DNA from: Gammaproteobacteria bacterium
GTDB lineage: Bacteria > Pseudomonadota > Gammaproteobacteria > DSM-16500
DNA: 64,000 nucleotides
Assembly: GCA_031291175.1 (NCBI GenBank)
Contig: JARLJO010000064.1
Span: 62,001-126,000, forward strand
Reading direction: 5' to 3'
Shown: one piece after another, positions 10,884 through 21,896 of the stretch
How the letters are laid out: the number at the start of each line of letters is the position of its first letter
Numbering within the stretch: the stretch's first letter is position 1
Translations under genes and position numbers: made by a program
Notes under the pieces: model-generated
The model's database searches: none
Told to the model about the DNA's origin: nothing
The model's input: only the letters and a program-made list of their open reading frames with translations

Positions 10884-12049
10884 TAGTTTGCCCCTACAGC
10901 TTCAACAACTTTCTTAGCAGCATCAGTAAAGCTTTTTGCTGCAATGATATTCAGACCGCTTTCACTTAATTTCTTGGAACCAAGCTCAGCATTATTACCT
11001 TCTAAACGAACAACAACTGGCAACTTGGTTCCCACTTCCTGAACCGCACCAATAATACCGTCTGCAATTAAATCGCAACGAACAATACCACCGAAAATGT
11101 TAACGAGAATCGCTTTGACCTTAGTATCAGATAAAATGATTTTGAAAGCCTCAGTCACACGTTCTTTTGTCGCACCGCCGCCCACGTCTAAGAAGTTAGC
11201 TGGATTACCACCATTTAACTTCACGAGATCCATGGTCGCCATTGCAAGACCTGCGCCGTTTACCATGCAACCGATGTCGCCATCTAATGCGATGTAGTTT
11301 AATTCCCATTCGCGGGCACGATTTTCGCGCTCATCTTCTTGTCCTTCATCACGCATTTCACGTAATTTTGGCTGTCTGTAGAGAGCGTTATCATCAATGT
11401 TGATTTTGCCATCAAGACAAACCAAGTTACCTTGTTTTGTGATAACCAATGGATTGATTTCCAGTAAGCTGAAATCGCATTCAACAAACATTTTACCTAA
11501 ACCTAATAATAGTTTAGTGAATTGCTTGATTTGATCGCCTTTCAAACCCAATGCAAAACTCAATTCGCGCGCTTGAAAAGGTTGAACGCCAACCAGAGGA
11601 TCTACAACAACGTAAAGAATTTTTTCTGGATTAGTTTCGGCTACTTTTTCAATTTCAACGCCGCCTTCTGTGGAAGCCATAATCACAACGCGTTGTTTAG
11701 AACGATCAATCACCGCACCAAGATACAATTCTTTCTCGATATCACTGGTTTCTTCAATGAGAACTTCATTAACTGGCTGACCATCTTCATTCGTTTGATA
11801 GGTAACCAATCGTGTACCTAACATGCCTTTCACTGCAGCTGTTAATTCATCTTTTGTGGAAACAAGCTTAACGCCGCCTGCTTTACCACGGCCGCCCGCG
11901 TGTACTTGAGCCTTCACAACCCAACGTGTCGTGCTAAGCTTGTCTGCGATTTTAAGCGCTTCTTCAACATTGCGTGCTACTTCGCCGCCTGGAACAGGCA
12001 AGCCGTACTCGGCCAATAATTGCTTGGCTTGATATTCATGTAAATTCAT
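10883..12049 (-). CDS. sucC: Succinyl-CoA synthetase beta subunit
   Basis: The 388-aa ATP-grasp subunit is full length. It binds nucleotide and succinate and pairs with Suc[21 protein letters not shown] is the standard N terminus, followed by [16 protein letters not shown] and a C-terminal CoA-ligase region with [16 protein letters not shown]. It lies about 96 bases after sucB and overlaps sucD by one base. It is part of the TCA operon with sucA and sucB. Confidence 0.97.
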   Translation of the reverse strand: MNLHEYQAKQLLAEYGLPVPGGEVARNVEEALKIADKLSTTRWVVKAQVHAGGRGKAGGVKLVSTKDELTAAVKGMLGTRLVTYQTNEDGQPVNEVLIEETSDIEKELYLGAVIDRSKQRVVIMASTEGGVEIEKVAETNPEKILYVVVDPLVGVQPFQARELSFALGLKGDQIKQFTKLLLGLGKMFVECDFSLLEINPLVITKQGNLVCLDGKINIDDNALYRQPKLREMRDEGQEDERENRAREWELNYIALDGDIGCMVNGAGLAMATMDLVKLNGGNPANFLDVGGGATKERVTEAFKIILSDTKVKAILVNIFGGIVRCDLIADGIIGAVQEVGTKLPVVVRLEGNNAELGSKKLSESGLNIIAAKSFTDAAKKVVEAVGAN

Positions 12050-12145
12050 TTCGAAATTCCAGTAATATTAGATGATTAATAAATTCTACATTGCCACCTT
12101 TAGCGTCTAAAATGGTGAGACGCTAAAGGTGGTATAGATATGAAA

Positions 12146-13327
12146 CTACACCTCCAGCAATAATCTTGCTGGATCTTCCAGTAATTCCTTGATTGCCACG
12201 AGGAAGGTGACGGAATCCTTGCCGTCAATGATGCGGTGATCATACGATAACGCCACATACATCATTGGCCGAATGACGATTTGACCATTTTCAACTACCG
12301 GTCTTTGATCGATTTTATGCATGCCTAAAATACCACTTTGTGGCGAATTCAAAATAGGCGTTGATAACAAGGAACCAAATACACCACCATTGGTGATAGT
12401 AAATGTGCCACCTTGCATTTCTTCCATGGTTAATTTGCCGTTACGTGCTTTTGTTGCGTATTCTGTAATTTTCGCTTCGATTTCAGCCATGCTCATTTGG
12501 TCTGCATTACGTAACACAGGAACAACCAATCCTCTGTCTGTTGACACCGCAACACCAATATCAAAATAACCGTGATAAACAACGTCATTACCATCGATAG
12601 ATGCATTCACAGCAGGATAACGCTTTAATGCTTCCACTGCAGCTTTGACAAAAAATGACATAAAGCCTAAACGGACATTATGAGATTTTTCAAATTTGTC
12701 TTTGTATTTATTACGAAGCTCGATCACTTGTTGTAAATTGATTTCGTTAAAAGTGGTCAACATAGCGGTTGTTTGTTTGACTTCTAACAAACGTTCAGCA
12801 ATGCGAGCACGCATACGAGTCATAGCAACGCGTTTTTCTGGACGCGAACCCGTAGCGCCTGTCATGCCGCCTTGGCTCATTGCTGAGATCACATTTTCTT
12901 TAGTGAGGCGTCCGCCTTTACCAGTTCCTTTAACGCCAGAAACATCAACATCGTGTTCAGCAACAACGCGACGCACGGATGGACTTAATGTTTGAGCTGA
13001 AGACGCACTTCCATCTGCGCTCTTCGCCGCTTCTTTTGCAGGCTCTGGTGCTTTTTCAGCGGAAGCAGCTGGTGCTTTAGTTGCTGCATCTGCAGGTTCA
13101 ATGATAGCAATCACTTGATTTGCCTGCACAGTTTCACCGGTTGGCTTAATGATTTCTTTTAAAATACCATCAGCAGGAGCCGGTACCTCTAACATTACTT
13201 TGTCAGTCTCAAGATCAACAAGATTCTCATCACGAGTAACAGCATCGCCTACTTTTTTGTGCCAAACAGAAATCGTCGCGTCAGCGATGGATTCCGGCAA
13301 CATAGGAACTTTTACTTCAGTAGCCAT
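12146..13327 (-). CDS. sucB: Dihydrolipoamide succinyltransferase, E2 of 2-oxoglutarate dehydrogenase
   Basis: The 393-aa protein has an N-terminal lipoyl domain with the lipoylated Lys in [13 protein letters not shown], an Ala/Pro/Glu-rich linker, a peripheral subunit-binding domain ([14 protein letters not shown]) and the catalytic core ending [13 protein letters not shown], which holds the His and Asp of the active site. It transfers the succinyl group to CoA. The start is ATG 13327, giving [13 protein letters not shown], with AAGGA about 8 bases upstream. The reading frame runs 18 bases further but that adds no conserved sequence. sucA ends 34 bases upstream. Confidence 0.96.
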   Translation of the reverse strand: MATEVKVPMLPESIADATISVWHKKVGDAVTRDENLVDLETDKVMLEVPAPADGILKEIIKPTGETVQANQVIAIIEPADAATKAPAASAEKAPEPAKEAAKSADGSASSAQTLSPSVRRVVAEHDVDVSGVKGTGKGGRLTKENVISAMSQGGMTGATGSRPEKRVAMTRMRARIAERLLEVKQTTAMLTTFNEINLQQVIELRNKYKDKFEKSHNVRLGFMSFFVKAAVEALKRYPAVNASIDGNDVVYHGYFDIGVAVSTDRGLVVPVLRNADQMSMAEIEAKITEYATKARNGKLTMEEMQGGTFTITNGGVFGSLLSTPILNSPQSGILGMHKIDQRPVVENGQIVIRPMMYVALSYDHRIIDGKDSVTFLVAIKELLEDPARLLLEV

Positions 13328-13361
13328 TAGATTTTCCTTATACAATTAATCTGATTAACAA

Positions 13362-16184
13362 TTATTTTACTAATGCGTCATTCACTAACTTTGCTTGTTC
13401 CTTCGCATGTACGGATGCATAACCGACCGCAGGCGATGCGGATGCAGGTCTGCCTGCATAACGCAATTTTTGCCCTTCAGCTAAAGCGTCACGCAAATGA
13501 TGTTGCGAGGCATACCATGCGCCTTGATTTTCAGGTTCTTCTTGGCACCAGATAATATCTTTGACATCCTTGTAAGGTTTTATCACTTCTTTGAAACGCT
13601 CTTCTGGGAACGGATAGAGCTGTTCAATACGAATGATCGCGACATTATTGAGCTTATCTGCACGACGTTTTTCAATTAAGTCAAAGAAGACTTTACCGCA
13701 ACAGAAAACAACTCGATCAACTTGCTTTGGATTAATGTCATCGATCTCAGGAATGATCACCTGGAATTCACCTTCTGCTAAATCTTTTAAGCTGGAAACA
13801 GCAAGAGGGTGACGTAACAAACTTTTAGGCGTCATAACAATCAGTGGTTTGCGATAAGGTCTGATCATTTGACGACGCAACATATGAAAAGTTTGTGCTG
13901 GTGTCGTTGGCACACACACTTGCATGTTTTGCTGCGCGCACAATTGCAAGTAACGCTCTAAACGAGCAGATGAATGCTCAGGACCTGCGCCTTCATAACC
14001 ATGAGGAAGCAGTAAGACTAAGCCACACAACCTACCCCATTTTTGCTCACCTGAACTGATGAACTGATCGATAACAACTTGTGCGCCATTGGCAAAATCA
14101 CCAAATTGAGCTTCCCAAATCACCAAATTACTTGGTTCAGTGGATGCATAGCCGTATTCAAATGCCATCACCGCTTCTTCAGACAATAATGAATCGATAA
14201 TATTAATCTGAACTTGATCTGGTTTGATATGGCTTAATGGTAGATACACTCTATCGGTATTTTGATCGTGCAATACGGCGTGACGATGCGCAAACGTGCC
14301 TCGCCCAGCATCTTGCCCACAAAGTCTAATGGGATAGCCTTGCTCTAGCAACGTTGCATACGCTAACACTTCCGCATAACCCCAATTGATAGGTGTCTCA
14401 CCCAGTGTCATTTTCTGACGTGCTTCCATCATCTTTTTGACTTGAGGCTGTAAAACAAAACCATCTGGCAATACTTCCAGTTTCTCTGCGATAGTAGTTA
14501 ATTTTGCCATGGGAATAGCCGTCACCGCCTTGGCTGTCCACTCTTTATCTAAATAGGGTTCCCATGTGACGGAATATTCATAAACGTCTTTTTCTTTTAT
14601 GGTTTCAACCACAGCTTTGCCCGCATCCAGCTCTGCTCGATAAGCATCCGCTAATGCTTGTTCTTGTTTGGCATCAATCACACCTTCCGCCACTAATTTA
14701 TTGGCATAAAGGGTGCTTGTTGGTGGTAAATTTTTAATGATTTTGTACATGATAGGTTGTGTTGCCGACGGCTCATCTGCTTCGTTATGACCATGACGGC
14801 GATAACAAACCATATCAATGACGATGTCTCTTTTAAACTGTGTGCGATAATCGGCCGCGAGCTTACCGGCGAAGAAAATCGCTTCAGGATCATTTGCATT
14901 AATGTGCAGGATAGGTGGTTGCACCATCTTAGAGATATCAGTGCAATACAATGTAGAACGAGCATCTTGAGGGTTGCTGATCGTAAAACCAATCTGGTTA
15001 TTAATCACAATATGAATAGTGCCGCCTACACTAAACCAACGCGCTTGTGACATATTAAACGTTTCTGCCACAACACCCTGACCTGAAAAAGCCGCATCGC
15101 CGTGAATCTGTAAAGGCATGACCAATTTACGTTCGGTATCACGACGACGACGTTGTCTTGCGCGCACTGAGCCTTGTACAACGGGCGCTACAATTTCAAG
15201 GTGCGAAGGATTGAATGCCAAGGCAAGATGCACTGCTCCAGATTCAACCTTTACATCGGCTGAATAACCCAAGTGATATTTCACGTCACCCGAACTTTTT
15301 TCAGAAATGCCTTTGCCGTCGAATGCAGCAAATAAAGCACCGGATTCTTTACCTAAGACATTCACGAGAACATTGAGACGTCCACGATGCGCCATACCAA
15401 TGATCATTTCTTTAATACCGTTTTCAGATCCGCGATTGATAATCGCATCCAGCAATGGAATTAAGCTATCACCGCCTTCTAATGAAAAACGTTTTTGACC
15501 CACATACTTAAATCCAAGGTATTTTTCCAGGCCATCAGCGACAACCAGGCGATCTAAAATTCTCAGCTTTTCTTCTTTACTTGGGCTAAAGTAAGGCCAT
15601 GCTTGCTCCATTCTTTGCTGGATCCAAGTGACCTCTTCATTTTGATTGATATGCATATATTCAATACCAATCGTACCGCAATAAATTTTACGCAATTGCT
15701 GATAAATTTCTTGTAAGGTAGCGGAGGATTTCTTTAAGCCAGCAAATGAACCCACATCAAACACAGTGTTCATGTCTGCTTCGGTAAAGCCATAATAAGA
15801 TAATTCTAAGGTAGGATTATCGACGCCTTTGTATAATCCTAATGGATCAATAGTCGCTTGCAAATGCCCCATGCTTCGGTAAGCACCAATGAGATCAATC
15901 ACTTTTTCTTGCTTCATTTGATGAGCTAAATCGCCACTGTCACTTTGAACAACAACTGTCTTACCACTATGCTTTGCGAGTTGCTGAAAATAGTCACGAA
16001 TCTCGCTATGAGGTACATCATGTGCTTGCCCTGCGATTTTATCAAAGTAGCCACGCCATTCAGGTGATACATCTTCGGGATTCTTTAAATAGGTTTCATA
16101 GAGTTCATCTAAATAGGAATCACTTCCACCAGATAAATAAGACTCGTTCCAGAGTTGTTGCATTGATTGCTCGTTGGTAGCCAT
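13362..16184 (-). CDS. sucA: 2-oxoglutarate dehydrogenase E1 component
   Basis: This 940-aa thiamine diphosphate enzyme decarboxylates 2-oxoglutarate and passes the succinyl group to the lipoyl arm of SucB. The N-terminal segment (QQLWNESYLSGGSDSYLDEL) is typical of E1o, as are GMAHRGRLNVLVNVLGK, the TPP-binding region near HGDAAFSGQGVVAETF, and the C-terminal YCQEEPENQGAW-like block (WCQEEPENQGAWY). The length is normal for proteobacteria. It lies between sdhB (180-base gap with hairpins) and sucB. Confidence 0.97.
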   Translation of the reverse strand: MATNEQSMQQLWNESYLSGGSDSYLDELYETYLKNPEDVSPEWRGYFDKIAGQAHDVPHSEIRDYFQQLAKHSGKTVVVQSDSGDLAHQMKQEKVIDLIGAYRSMGHLQATIDPLGLYKGVDNPTLELSYYGFTEADMNTVFDVGSFAGLKKSSATLQEIYQQLRKIYCGTIGIEYMHINQNEEVTWIQQRMEQAWPYFSPSKEEKLRILDRLVVADGLEKYLGFKYVGQKRFSLEGGDSLIPLLDAIINRGSENGIKEMIIGMAHRGRLNVLVNVLGKESGALFAAFDGKGISEKSSGDVKYHLGYSADVKVESGAVHLALAFNPSHLEIVAPVVQGSVRARQRRRRDTERKLVMPLQIHGDAAFSGQGVVAETFNMSQARWFSVGGTIHIVINNQIGFTISNPQDARSTLYCTDISKMVQPPILHINANDPEAIFFAGKLAADYRTQFKRDIVIDMVCYRRHGHNEADEPSATQPIMYKIIKNLPPTSTLYANKLVAEGVIDAKQEQALADAYRAELDAGKAVVETIKEKDVYEYSVTWEPYLDKEWTAKAVTAIPMAKLTTIAEKLEVLPDGFVLQPQVKKMMEARQKMTLGETPINWGYAEVLAYATLLEQGYPIRLCGQDAGRGTFAHRHAVLHDQNTDRVYLPLSHIKPDQVQINIIDSLLSEEAVMAFEYGYASTEPSNLVIWEAQFGDFANGAQVVIDQFISSGEQKWGRLCGLVLLLPHGYEGAGPEHSSARLERYLQLCAQQNMQVCVPTTPAQTFHMLRRQMIRPYRKPLIVMTPKSLLRHPLAVSSLKDLAEGEFQVIIPEIDDINPKQVDRVVFCCGKVFFDLIEKRRADKLNNVAIIRIEQLYPFPEERFKEVIKPYKDVKDIIWCQEEPENQGAWYASQHHLRDALAEGQKLRYAGRPASASPAVGYASVHAKEQAKLVNDALVK

Positions 16185-16253
16185 GTGTTAACCGTTAATT
16201 AAATAAAATAAAAATAACCTGCCAATATTCTGCAGAAATAGGCTTAACACACT

Positions 16254-16336
16254 GCGGAAGACGTTCTTCTGAACAAAACTATCTTCCGCACGATGCAAAT
16301 ATTTTTACAGAGCTTCAAGAAAAGACATGCTTTTCT
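16254..16336. other. Two hairpins between sdhB and sucA
   Basis: In the 179-base sdhB-sucA gap, GCGGAAGA (16254-16261) pairs with TCTTCCGC (16282-16289), and its loop holds a further GTTC/GAAC stem. A second hairpin AGAAAAG (16318-16324) with CTTTTCT (16330-16336) has a 5-base loop. Neither has a T run on the minus strand. They may be RNA processing or stability sites that adjust sdh against suc expression. Confidence 0.45.
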
Positions 16337-16363
16337 GGATGGCGTGGTAACCGAATTAAACTT

Positions 16364-17065
16364 TTATACTGACTTTTCTAGCATTAATTCTTTAATGTGG
16401 TTAATTGCTTTCGTTGGATTTAATCCTTTTGGACAAACATCCACGCAATTCATAATACCACGACAACGGAATACGCTAAATGGATCGGTTAAATCCGCTA
16501 GGCGTTCATCCATCTCGGTGTCACGACTATCGGCAATAAAACGATACGCCTGTAACAATCCTGCGGGACCTACAAATTTATCTGGGTTCCACCAAAAAGA
16601 TGGGCAAGAAGTTGTGCAGCATGCGCACAATATGCACTCATAAAGACCATCGAGTTTAGCACGATCAGTTGGCGATTGTAATCGCTCTTTGGCTGGCAGC
16701 GGATCACTATTTTGCAGGAAAGGTTGTACTTTATCATACTGTTCATAAAACTGGGTCATATCGACCACCAGGTCGCGCGTCACGGGCAACCCTGGCAACG
16801 GTCTGATCACAACAGGCTCTTTCATTGAATCCAGAGAAAGCGTACAAGCCAAACCATTCTTACCATTAATATTCATTCCGTCTGAACCACAAACACCTTC
16901 GCGACAAGAACGTCTGAAAGTCAGCGTATCGTCCATGTGATTTTTAATAGCTAATAAAGCATCTAAAACCATGTGACAATCATGTTCCACTACATCGACA
17001 TCGTAATCCTTCATGTAAGGTTTTTCGTCGGTTTCGGGGTTATAGCGATATATTGAAAAGCGCAT
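16364..17065 (-). CDS. sdhB: Succinate dehydrogenase iron-sulfur subunit
   Basis: The 233-aa subunit carries electrons from SdhA FAD to quinone. All cluster ligands are visible: the [2Fe-2S] site in CREGVCGSDGMNINGKNGL with a further Cys, the [4Fe-4S] site in CILCACCTTSCPS, and the [3Fe-4S] site in CRGIMNCVDVCPKG. Its length matches E. coli SdhB. It lies 12 bases after sdhA in the sdhCDAB order and is co-transcribed with it. Confidence 0.97.
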   Translation of the reverse strand: MRFSIYRYNPETDEKPYMKDYDVDVVEHDCHMVLDALLAIKNHMDDTLTFRRSCREGVCGSDGMNINGKNGLACTLSLDSMKEPVVIRPLPGLPVTRDLVVDMTQFYEQYDKVQPFLQNSDPLPAKERLQSPTDRAKLDGLYECILCACCTTSCPSFWWNPDKFVGPAGLLQAYRFIADSRDTEMDERLADLTDPFSVFRCRGIMNCVDVCPKGLNPTKAINHIKELMLEKSV

Positions 17066-17077
17066 GTCTCAATCCTC

Positions 17078-18838
17078 TTATTGTTCTCTAGCCTGCAGCT
17101 TAATAGCATCCACTTCACGCGGCGCCATGTTAATAGGACGAAAAGCAATACGACCATCAGCATAATAGACGGAATGCTTCAACCAATTTTGGTCATCGCG
17201 CTCTGGGAAGTCATAACGCGCATGCGCACCACGGCTCTCCGTACGTTCGTTCGCAAGATAAGCTGTTGCGAGCGCTGTTGCCATCAGGTTATCTAATTCC
17301 AATGCTTCGATTCGTGTTGTGTTGAAGCAATTGCTTTTATCTTTGATAGCCGCATATTGTAAACGCTCTTGCAATGCTTTCAATTTTTTGAAACCTTCTT
17401 GCATGTTTTCCGCGGTTCGGAATACACCAAAATCATCTTGCATGACTTTTTGTAGAGCCACTCGAATCTCATCGACGCTTTCACCTTTGGTATTGTTGTT
17501 CCAACGATTTAAACCAGCCAATGCTGCTTCGAGGTCAGACTGGGTAGGTTCGCGGAAACCCAAACCTTCTCGCACGCTTTGCTGTACATGCAGACCAGCC
17601 GCACGACCAAATACTACAATGTCGAGCAATGAATTAGCGCCTAATCGATTTGCGCCATGGACGGATACACAAGCGCATTCACCGGCTGCATAAACACCTT
17701 CCACCGGTTTATCAACGCCGTTCCGATCCAATGTCACCACTTGCGCATTAATGTTGGTTGGAATACCACCCATGATGTAATGACAGGTTGGAATAACAGG
17801 AATCGGGTCCTTCACTGGATCCACACCCGCAAAGGTTCGTGCTAATTCACGAATACCAGGTAAACGCTTATCAATGACGTCAGCGCCCAAATGATCCAGC
17901 TTTAACAAGGTGTATTCACCTTTAGGTCCACAACCACGTCCTTCACGAATTTCAATCATCGTGGAACGAGCAACCACGTCACGACAGGACAAATCTTTTA
18001 AGTGCGGCGCATAACGTTCCATATAACGCTCGCCGTCTTTATTCACGAGATAACCACCTTCGCCACGGCTACCTTCAGTGATCAACACACCTGCGCCTGC
18101 AATGCCGGTTGGGTGAAACTGCCAGAACTCCATATCTTGCAATGGTAGCCCGGCGCGTAACGCCATCCCAAAACCATCGCCTGTGTTAATATGCGCATTG
18201 GTAGTCGATTGAAAAATCCGACCTGCTCCACCGGTTGCTAAAATGGTGGCTCTAGCTTTCAAGAAGACCACTTCGCCGCTAACGATATCCAGTGCAATCA
18301 CACCAGCAATACCCGCGTCGGTTTTAACTAAATCAATCGCAAACCATTCATTTAGAAACTTGGTTTTGGCTTGAACATTTTTTTGGTAGAGAGTATGCAA
18401 CATAGCATGCCCGGTACGATCCGCAGCGCAACAAGTACGATGCACCAAATCACGACCAAAATTCCGGGTTTGGCCCCCGAAAGCACGCTGATAAATTTTA
18501 CCGTCGTCTAAACGAGAGAAAGGTAAGCCCATGTGCTCAAGCTCATAAATTGTCTCTGGAGCTACTTTGCACATATACTCAATAGCATCTTGATCACCCA
18601 AGAAATCAGAGCCCATGATGGTGTCATACATATGCCAACGCCAATCATCACTACCATCGGTATTACCTAAAGCCGCATTGACACCACCTTGAGCAGACAC
18701 CGTATGTGAACGGGTTGGAAAAACTTTAGAGACAACAGCCACTTTCAAACCGGATTGTGCTAACTCTAATGAGGCGCGCAATCCTGCCCCACCGCCACCA
18801 ACAATAATGGCATCAAACGTTTGTGTTGCAATACTCAT
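17078..18838 (-). CDS. sdhA: Succinate dehydrogenase flavoprotein subunit
   Basis: The 586-aa subunit oxidises succinate to fumarate. It has the FAD-binding start [18 protein letters not shown], the covalent FAD His in SHTVSAQGG, a substrate-binding HPTGIAGAG region, the fold region [20 protein letters not shown], and the C-terminal SdhA helical domain. The start ATG overlaps the sdhD stop by 4 bases (ATGA), which couples translation. The length is that of a normal complex II flavoprotein. Confidence 0.97.
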   Translation of the reverse strand: MSIATQTFDAIIVGGGGAGLRASLELAQSGLKVAVVSKVFPTRSHTVSAQGGVNAALGNTDGSDDWRWHMYDTIMGSDFLGDQDAIEYMCKVAPETIYELEHMGLPFSRLDDGKIYQRAFGGQTRNFGRDLVHRTCCAADRTGHAMLHTLYQKNVQAKTKFLNEWFAIDLVKTDAGIAGVIALDIVSGEVVFLKARATILATGGAGRIFQSTTNAHINTGDGFGMALRAGLPLQDMEFWQFHPTGIAGAGVLITEGSRGEGGYLVNKDGERYMERYAPHLKDLSCRDVVARSTMIEIREGRGCGPKGEYTLLKLDHLGADVIDKRLPGIRELARTFAGVDPVKDPIPVIPTCHYIMGGIPTNINAQVVTLDRNGVDKPVEGVYAAGECACVSVHGANRLGANSLLDIVVFGRAAGLHVQQSVREGLGFREPTQSDLEAALAGLNRWNNNTKGESVDEIRVALQKVMQDDFGVFRTAENMQEGFKKLKALQERLQYAAIKDKSNCFNTTRIEALELDNLMATALATAYLANERTESRGAHARYDFPERDDQNWLKHSVYYADGRIAFRPINMAPREVDAIKLQAREQ

Positions 18839-19188
18839 TGATTAACACCCCATAAAATCTCTAGTGTCCATAAAAAACACGACACTAACGTAAAGAAAAC
18901 AACACCATGACAAATTAAACGCAATACAAAAGGCTTAACGTAATCGGTAAAAATCGTCCACATCCCAACCCATGCATGAAATAACAACGCAAGAACAAAC
19001 AATAAAGTGCCTACTTTGACACAAGTTTGCGCAAACAAAGCATGCCAATCTAGAAAATCGAAGTGAGGGTGCTTTAAAAAATACCCAATAAGACACACAC
19101 TATAAATCGCCATCACAACAGCACTGACGCGCTGAATTAACCAGTCGCGAATGCCTTGACGGCTTACGCTCATCACAGATTTCACCAT
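18835..19188 (-). CDS. sdhD: Succinate dehydrogenase membrane anchor D
   Basis: The 117-aa protein has three membrane helices (about residues 20-38, 55-78 and 88-112). [19 protein letters not shown] holds the conserved His and Asp-Tyr of the SdhD heme and quinone region. With SdhC it anchors SdhAB and binds heme b and ubiquinone. The gene overlaps sdhC by 7 bases and sdhA by 4 bases. A second in-frame ATG five codons on is possible as the start. Confidence 0.93.
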   Translation of the reverse strand: MVKSVMSVSRQGIRDWLIQRVSAVVMAIYSVCLIGYFLKHPHFDFLDWHALFAQTCVKVGTLLFVLALLFHAWVGMWTIFTDYVKPFVLRLICHGVVFFTLVSCFLWTLEILWGVNQ

Positions 19189-19556
19189 ATGTAGATGCCT
19201 GCCAATATAAATAATAATAAGGAAAAGATAAAAGTTAAAACAGCGCTGAGACGACCACTTTTTAGCTCAATACCGATGTTAATATCCATCAATAAATGCC
19301 GGATACCCGCAACAAAATGATAAAGAAACGGCGTCAACATTAGCCAAATAATGAACTTAGATAGTGGGGAAGAAAGTGTGTCATGCATGGATTGAAAATT
19401 ATCTTGAGACGATAATGAAAAACTGAGAGCCCATAGTGCAATTGGAATTAAAATAAACAGCACCAAACCTGAAACACGATGCAAAATAGATACAATCGCT
19501 GGAATGGGGAGTCGAATGGTAAGAAGATTGAGATTTTTGGGTCTTTGCTTTGTCAC
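19182..19556 (-). CDS. sdhC: Succinate dehydrogenase cytochrome b556 subunit C
   Basis: The 124-aa membrane anchor has three helices. It shows the family signature SILHRVSG near residue 25 and the heme ligand region YHFVAGIRHLLMD. It starts with GTG at 19556; AGGGG lies about 11 bases upstream. It is the first gene of the sdhCDAB-sucABCD run and sits under a strong promoter facing gltA. Confidence 0.93.
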   Translation of the reverse strand: MTKQRPKNLNLLTIRLPIPAIVSILHRVSGLVLFILIPIALWALSFSLSSQDNFQSMHDTLSSPLSKFIIWLMLTPFLYHFVAGIRHLLMDINIGIELKSGRLSAVLTFIFSLLLFILAGIYIW

Positions 19557-19637
19557 GGCTGAATGTCCCCTCGTTGTCTTGTTATAACCACAAAATAGAT
19601 GATCAGACTATAATCTAATCAACACAAAAACCCCGTT

Positions 19638-19666
19638 ATTATAGCCATCTATAACAGTCAAATCAA
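19638..19666 (-). promoter_or_regulatory. sigma70-like promoter of sdhC
   Basis: On the minus strand TTGATT (19661-19666) and TATAAT (19638-19643) are separated by exactly 17 bases, about 80 bases upstream of the sdhC GTG. The -10 matches consensus perfectly and the -35 matches four of six bases. Confidence 0.7.
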
Positions 19667-19796
19667 ACGTTGTAATACAAAGGTTTAATTGTTAAAGACA
19701 TATTTGGGTTACCTTCTCCTCAATCAGCCTAAATGCCTCCAATACGCCCGTCGTTATTTCATTTAGAAAGATAATCCAAACAATAGCTTCATCAGT

Positions 19797-19825
19797 TTGA
19801 CATCCTGGGGATGAGTTCTTATAGT
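19797..19825 (+). promoter_or_regulatory. sigma70-like promoter of gltA
   Basis: TTGACA (19797-19802), a perfect -35, and TATAGT (19820-19825) are separated by 17 bases. Transcription would begin near 19832, leaving a leader of about 20 bases that holds the AAGGAG ribosome site (19841-19846), 7 bases from the gltA ATG. Confidence 0.75.
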
Positions 19826-19853
19826 TGAGTATAAGACTACAAGGAGCACGCGC

Positions 19854-21140
19854 ATGTCGGACAGAAAAGCAAAGTTAATGATCGATGATAAAACAATCGA
19901 ACTAAATGTGCTCTCAGGCACGCTAGGCCCAGATGTGATCGATGTTAGCCCGCTGGTAGCCAATGGTTACTTCACTTACGACCCAGGCTTCATGTCAACG
20001 GCAGCCTGTGAATCCAAAATTACATTTATTGATGGTGATAAAGGCATATTGCTCTATCGCGGTTATCCTATCGATGAATTAGCGATGAACTCGAATTTTC
20101 TTGAAGTATGCTACCTGCTTTTAAACGGCGAGCTGCCAGACAGCTTACAATACGAAGACTTTTGTAAAAACATCAATAGACACAGCATGGTGCACGAGCA
20201 GATGCGGAACTTTTTTAATGGTTTCCGCCGTGACGCTCACCCTATGGCTGTCATGGTTGGCGTCATTGGTGCGCTTTCTGCTTTTTATCATGACACCCTA
20301 GACATTAAGAATCCTGTCCATCGTGAAACATCCGCTTTCCGCTTAATAGCCAAACTCCCGACTATCGCTGCCATGTGCTACAAGTATTCCATTGGCCAAC
20401 CTTTCATGCCGCCACAAAATAAAATGTCTTATGCCGAAAACTTTCTGCATATGATGTTTGCGACCCCCTGTGAAGAAACGACACCCAATCCTATTTTAGC
20501 CCGTGCTTTGGACCGTATTTTTATTCTTCATGCCGATCACGAGCAAAATGCCTCAACCTCTACTGTTCGCCTTGCAGGCTCTACGGGCGCAAACCCTTAT
20601 GCCTGCATCTCAGCTGGCATTGGCGCGCTATGGGGACCCGCTCACGGCGGCGCGAATGAAGCAGCACTCAATATGCTCCATGAAATTGGTGACATTTCTC
20701 AGATTGGCAAATATATCGCCAAAGCAAAAGATCCTAATGATAAATTTAGACTGATGGGCTTTGGACATCGAGTTTATAAAAATTATGATCCTCGCGCCAA
20801 AGTCATGCGTGAAACCTGCCATGAAGTCCTTGAAGCCGTTGGCGCGCATAACGATCCTTTCTTTAAACTTGCCATGGCACTAGAAAAAATCGCGCTAGAA
20901 GATCCCTACTTCGTTGAAAGAAAGCTTTATCCCAATGTCGACTTTTATTCTGGGATCACATTAAGCGCTATTGGTATTCCTGCTAATATGTTTACTGTCA
21001 TATTTGCTTTAGCCAGAACAATTGGCTGGATCTCACAATGGAGCGAAATGATTAGCAGCCCATATAAATTAGGTCGCCCAAGACAGTTATACCAAGGATT
21101 GACTGAGCGTCACTTTGTAGAGATAGACGAAAGAAAATAA
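19854..21140 (+). CDS. gltA: Citrate synthase
   Basis: The 428-aa product is a type II (hexameric, NADH-sensitive) citrate synthase by length and by its N-terminal domain. It condenses acetyl-CoA with oxaloacetate at the start of the TCA cycle. The active-site regions [18 protein letters not shown] and [17 protein letters not shown] hold the catalytic His residues, and the substrate Arg lies near the C terminus. It has a strong SD and promoter. It is divergent from sdhCDAB across a 297-base shared control region, the usual gammaproteobacterial layout. Confidence 0.97.
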   Translation: MSDRKAKLMIDDKTIELNVLSGTLGPDVIDVSPLVANGYFTYDPGFMSTAACESKITFIDGDKGILLYRGYPIDELAMNSNFLEVCYLLLNGELPDSLQYEDFCKNINRHSMVHEQMRNFFNGFRRDAHPMAVMVGVIGALSAFYHDTLDIKNPVHRETSAFRLIAKLPTIAAMCYKYSIGQPFMPPQNKMSYAENFLHMMFATPCEETTPNPILARALDRIFILHADHEQNASTSTVRLAGSTGANPYACISAGIGALWGPAHGGANEAALNMLHEIGDISQIGKYIAKAKDPNDKFRLMGFGHRVYKNYDPRAKVMRETCHEVLEAVGAHNDPFFKLAMALEKIALEDPYFVERKLYPNVDFYSGITLSAIGIPANMFTVIFALARTIGWISQWSEMISSPYKLGRPRQLYQGLTERHFVEIDERK

Positions 21141-21172
21141 TCACAAACAGAAATGTTACTGCTTACATTCTG

Positions 21173-21202
21173 TGGGCATTATTGTTTATACAATAACGCC
21201 CA
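21173..21202. terminator. Hairpin after gltA
   Basis: TGGGCATTATTG and CAATAACGCCCA form a 12-bp stem with one mismatch and a 6-base loop, between gltA and the convergent barrel gene. There is no clear T run, so it is a probable bidirectional terminator only. Confidence 0.5.
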
Positions 21203-21234
21203 CGATGTGGGAAAGATGGAATGCTTAGTAAAAC

Positions 21235-21831
21235 TTATTGGTCGCCTTTGTAAGCCGTGTCTTTATATACAACTACAGGTTGTGGCGTTTCACCACCGAA
21301 CAAGACGCTCACACCGAAATTAATCATCACATCATTCTTACCGCCCGACAAGGTATACAAGTCGCGCACTTCGCCACGCAAAGCAATAACTCGATCAAAA
21401 AATACTTGTGTCCCGATTGCAGCATGTACGTTTGCTAAGGTGTTTGCATCATTACCACTACGACTGAGGTACATCGCACCAATACCACCAGAAACATACG
21501 GTTCAAACATTTTGTAATTGTAGAAACGATATAAACCATCGGCCATATAAAGATTGCCGTGCACGTGCTTAGGTGTACCTGCTGTGATATTCGTTCTGTT
21601 GGTGTTAAACGGAGCATAGATAGCTTCAATAGCCCATTTATCACTAAGGTTATAAGCCAATCCAATATTGCCTAATCCAGTATCATCTAAATTGCGCTTA
21701 TCATCAAAATAATAATAACCTACACCTGGTGTGACAGTGATTGCGCCCGCACGATTTCCTGCCATTGCTGAATGACTACTCAATACAGCCAAACCACTCG
21801 CCAGAGCAAACAATACAATACCTTTCTTCAT
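21235..21831 (-). CDS. Outer-membrane beta-barrel protein, OmpA-barrel-like
   Basis: The 198-aa protein has a signal peptide MKKGIVLFALASGLAVLSSH with cleavage after AMA. Eight or so amphipathic strands follow (for example ITVTPGVGYYYFD, FEPYVSGGIGAMYL and DVMINFGVSVLFGG). This is the pattern of the OmpA N-terminal barrel, but there is no C-terminal peptidoglycan-binding domain. The start is ATG 21831 with AGGAAG 6 bases upstream. The open frame runs another 60 codons upstream into glpK, but that part lacks any signal or SD and is not real. The function beyond outer-membrane structure is unknown. Confidence 0.8.
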   Translation of the reverse strand: MKKGIVLFALASGLAVLSSHSAMAGNRAGAITVTPGVGYYYFDDKRNLDDTGLGNIGLAYNLSDKWAIEAIYAPFNTNRTNITAGTPKHVHGNLYMADGLYRFYNYKMFEPYVSGGIGAMYLSRSGNDANTLANVHAAIGTQVFFDRVIALRGEVRDLYTLSGGKNDVMINFGVSVLFGGETPQPVVVYKDTAYKGDQ

Positions 21832-21896
21832 ATTTTTCTTCCTGATAAATAAAATTCGTCGCGATTCTAACAAAATATTAGTAATGCGTATGACAC

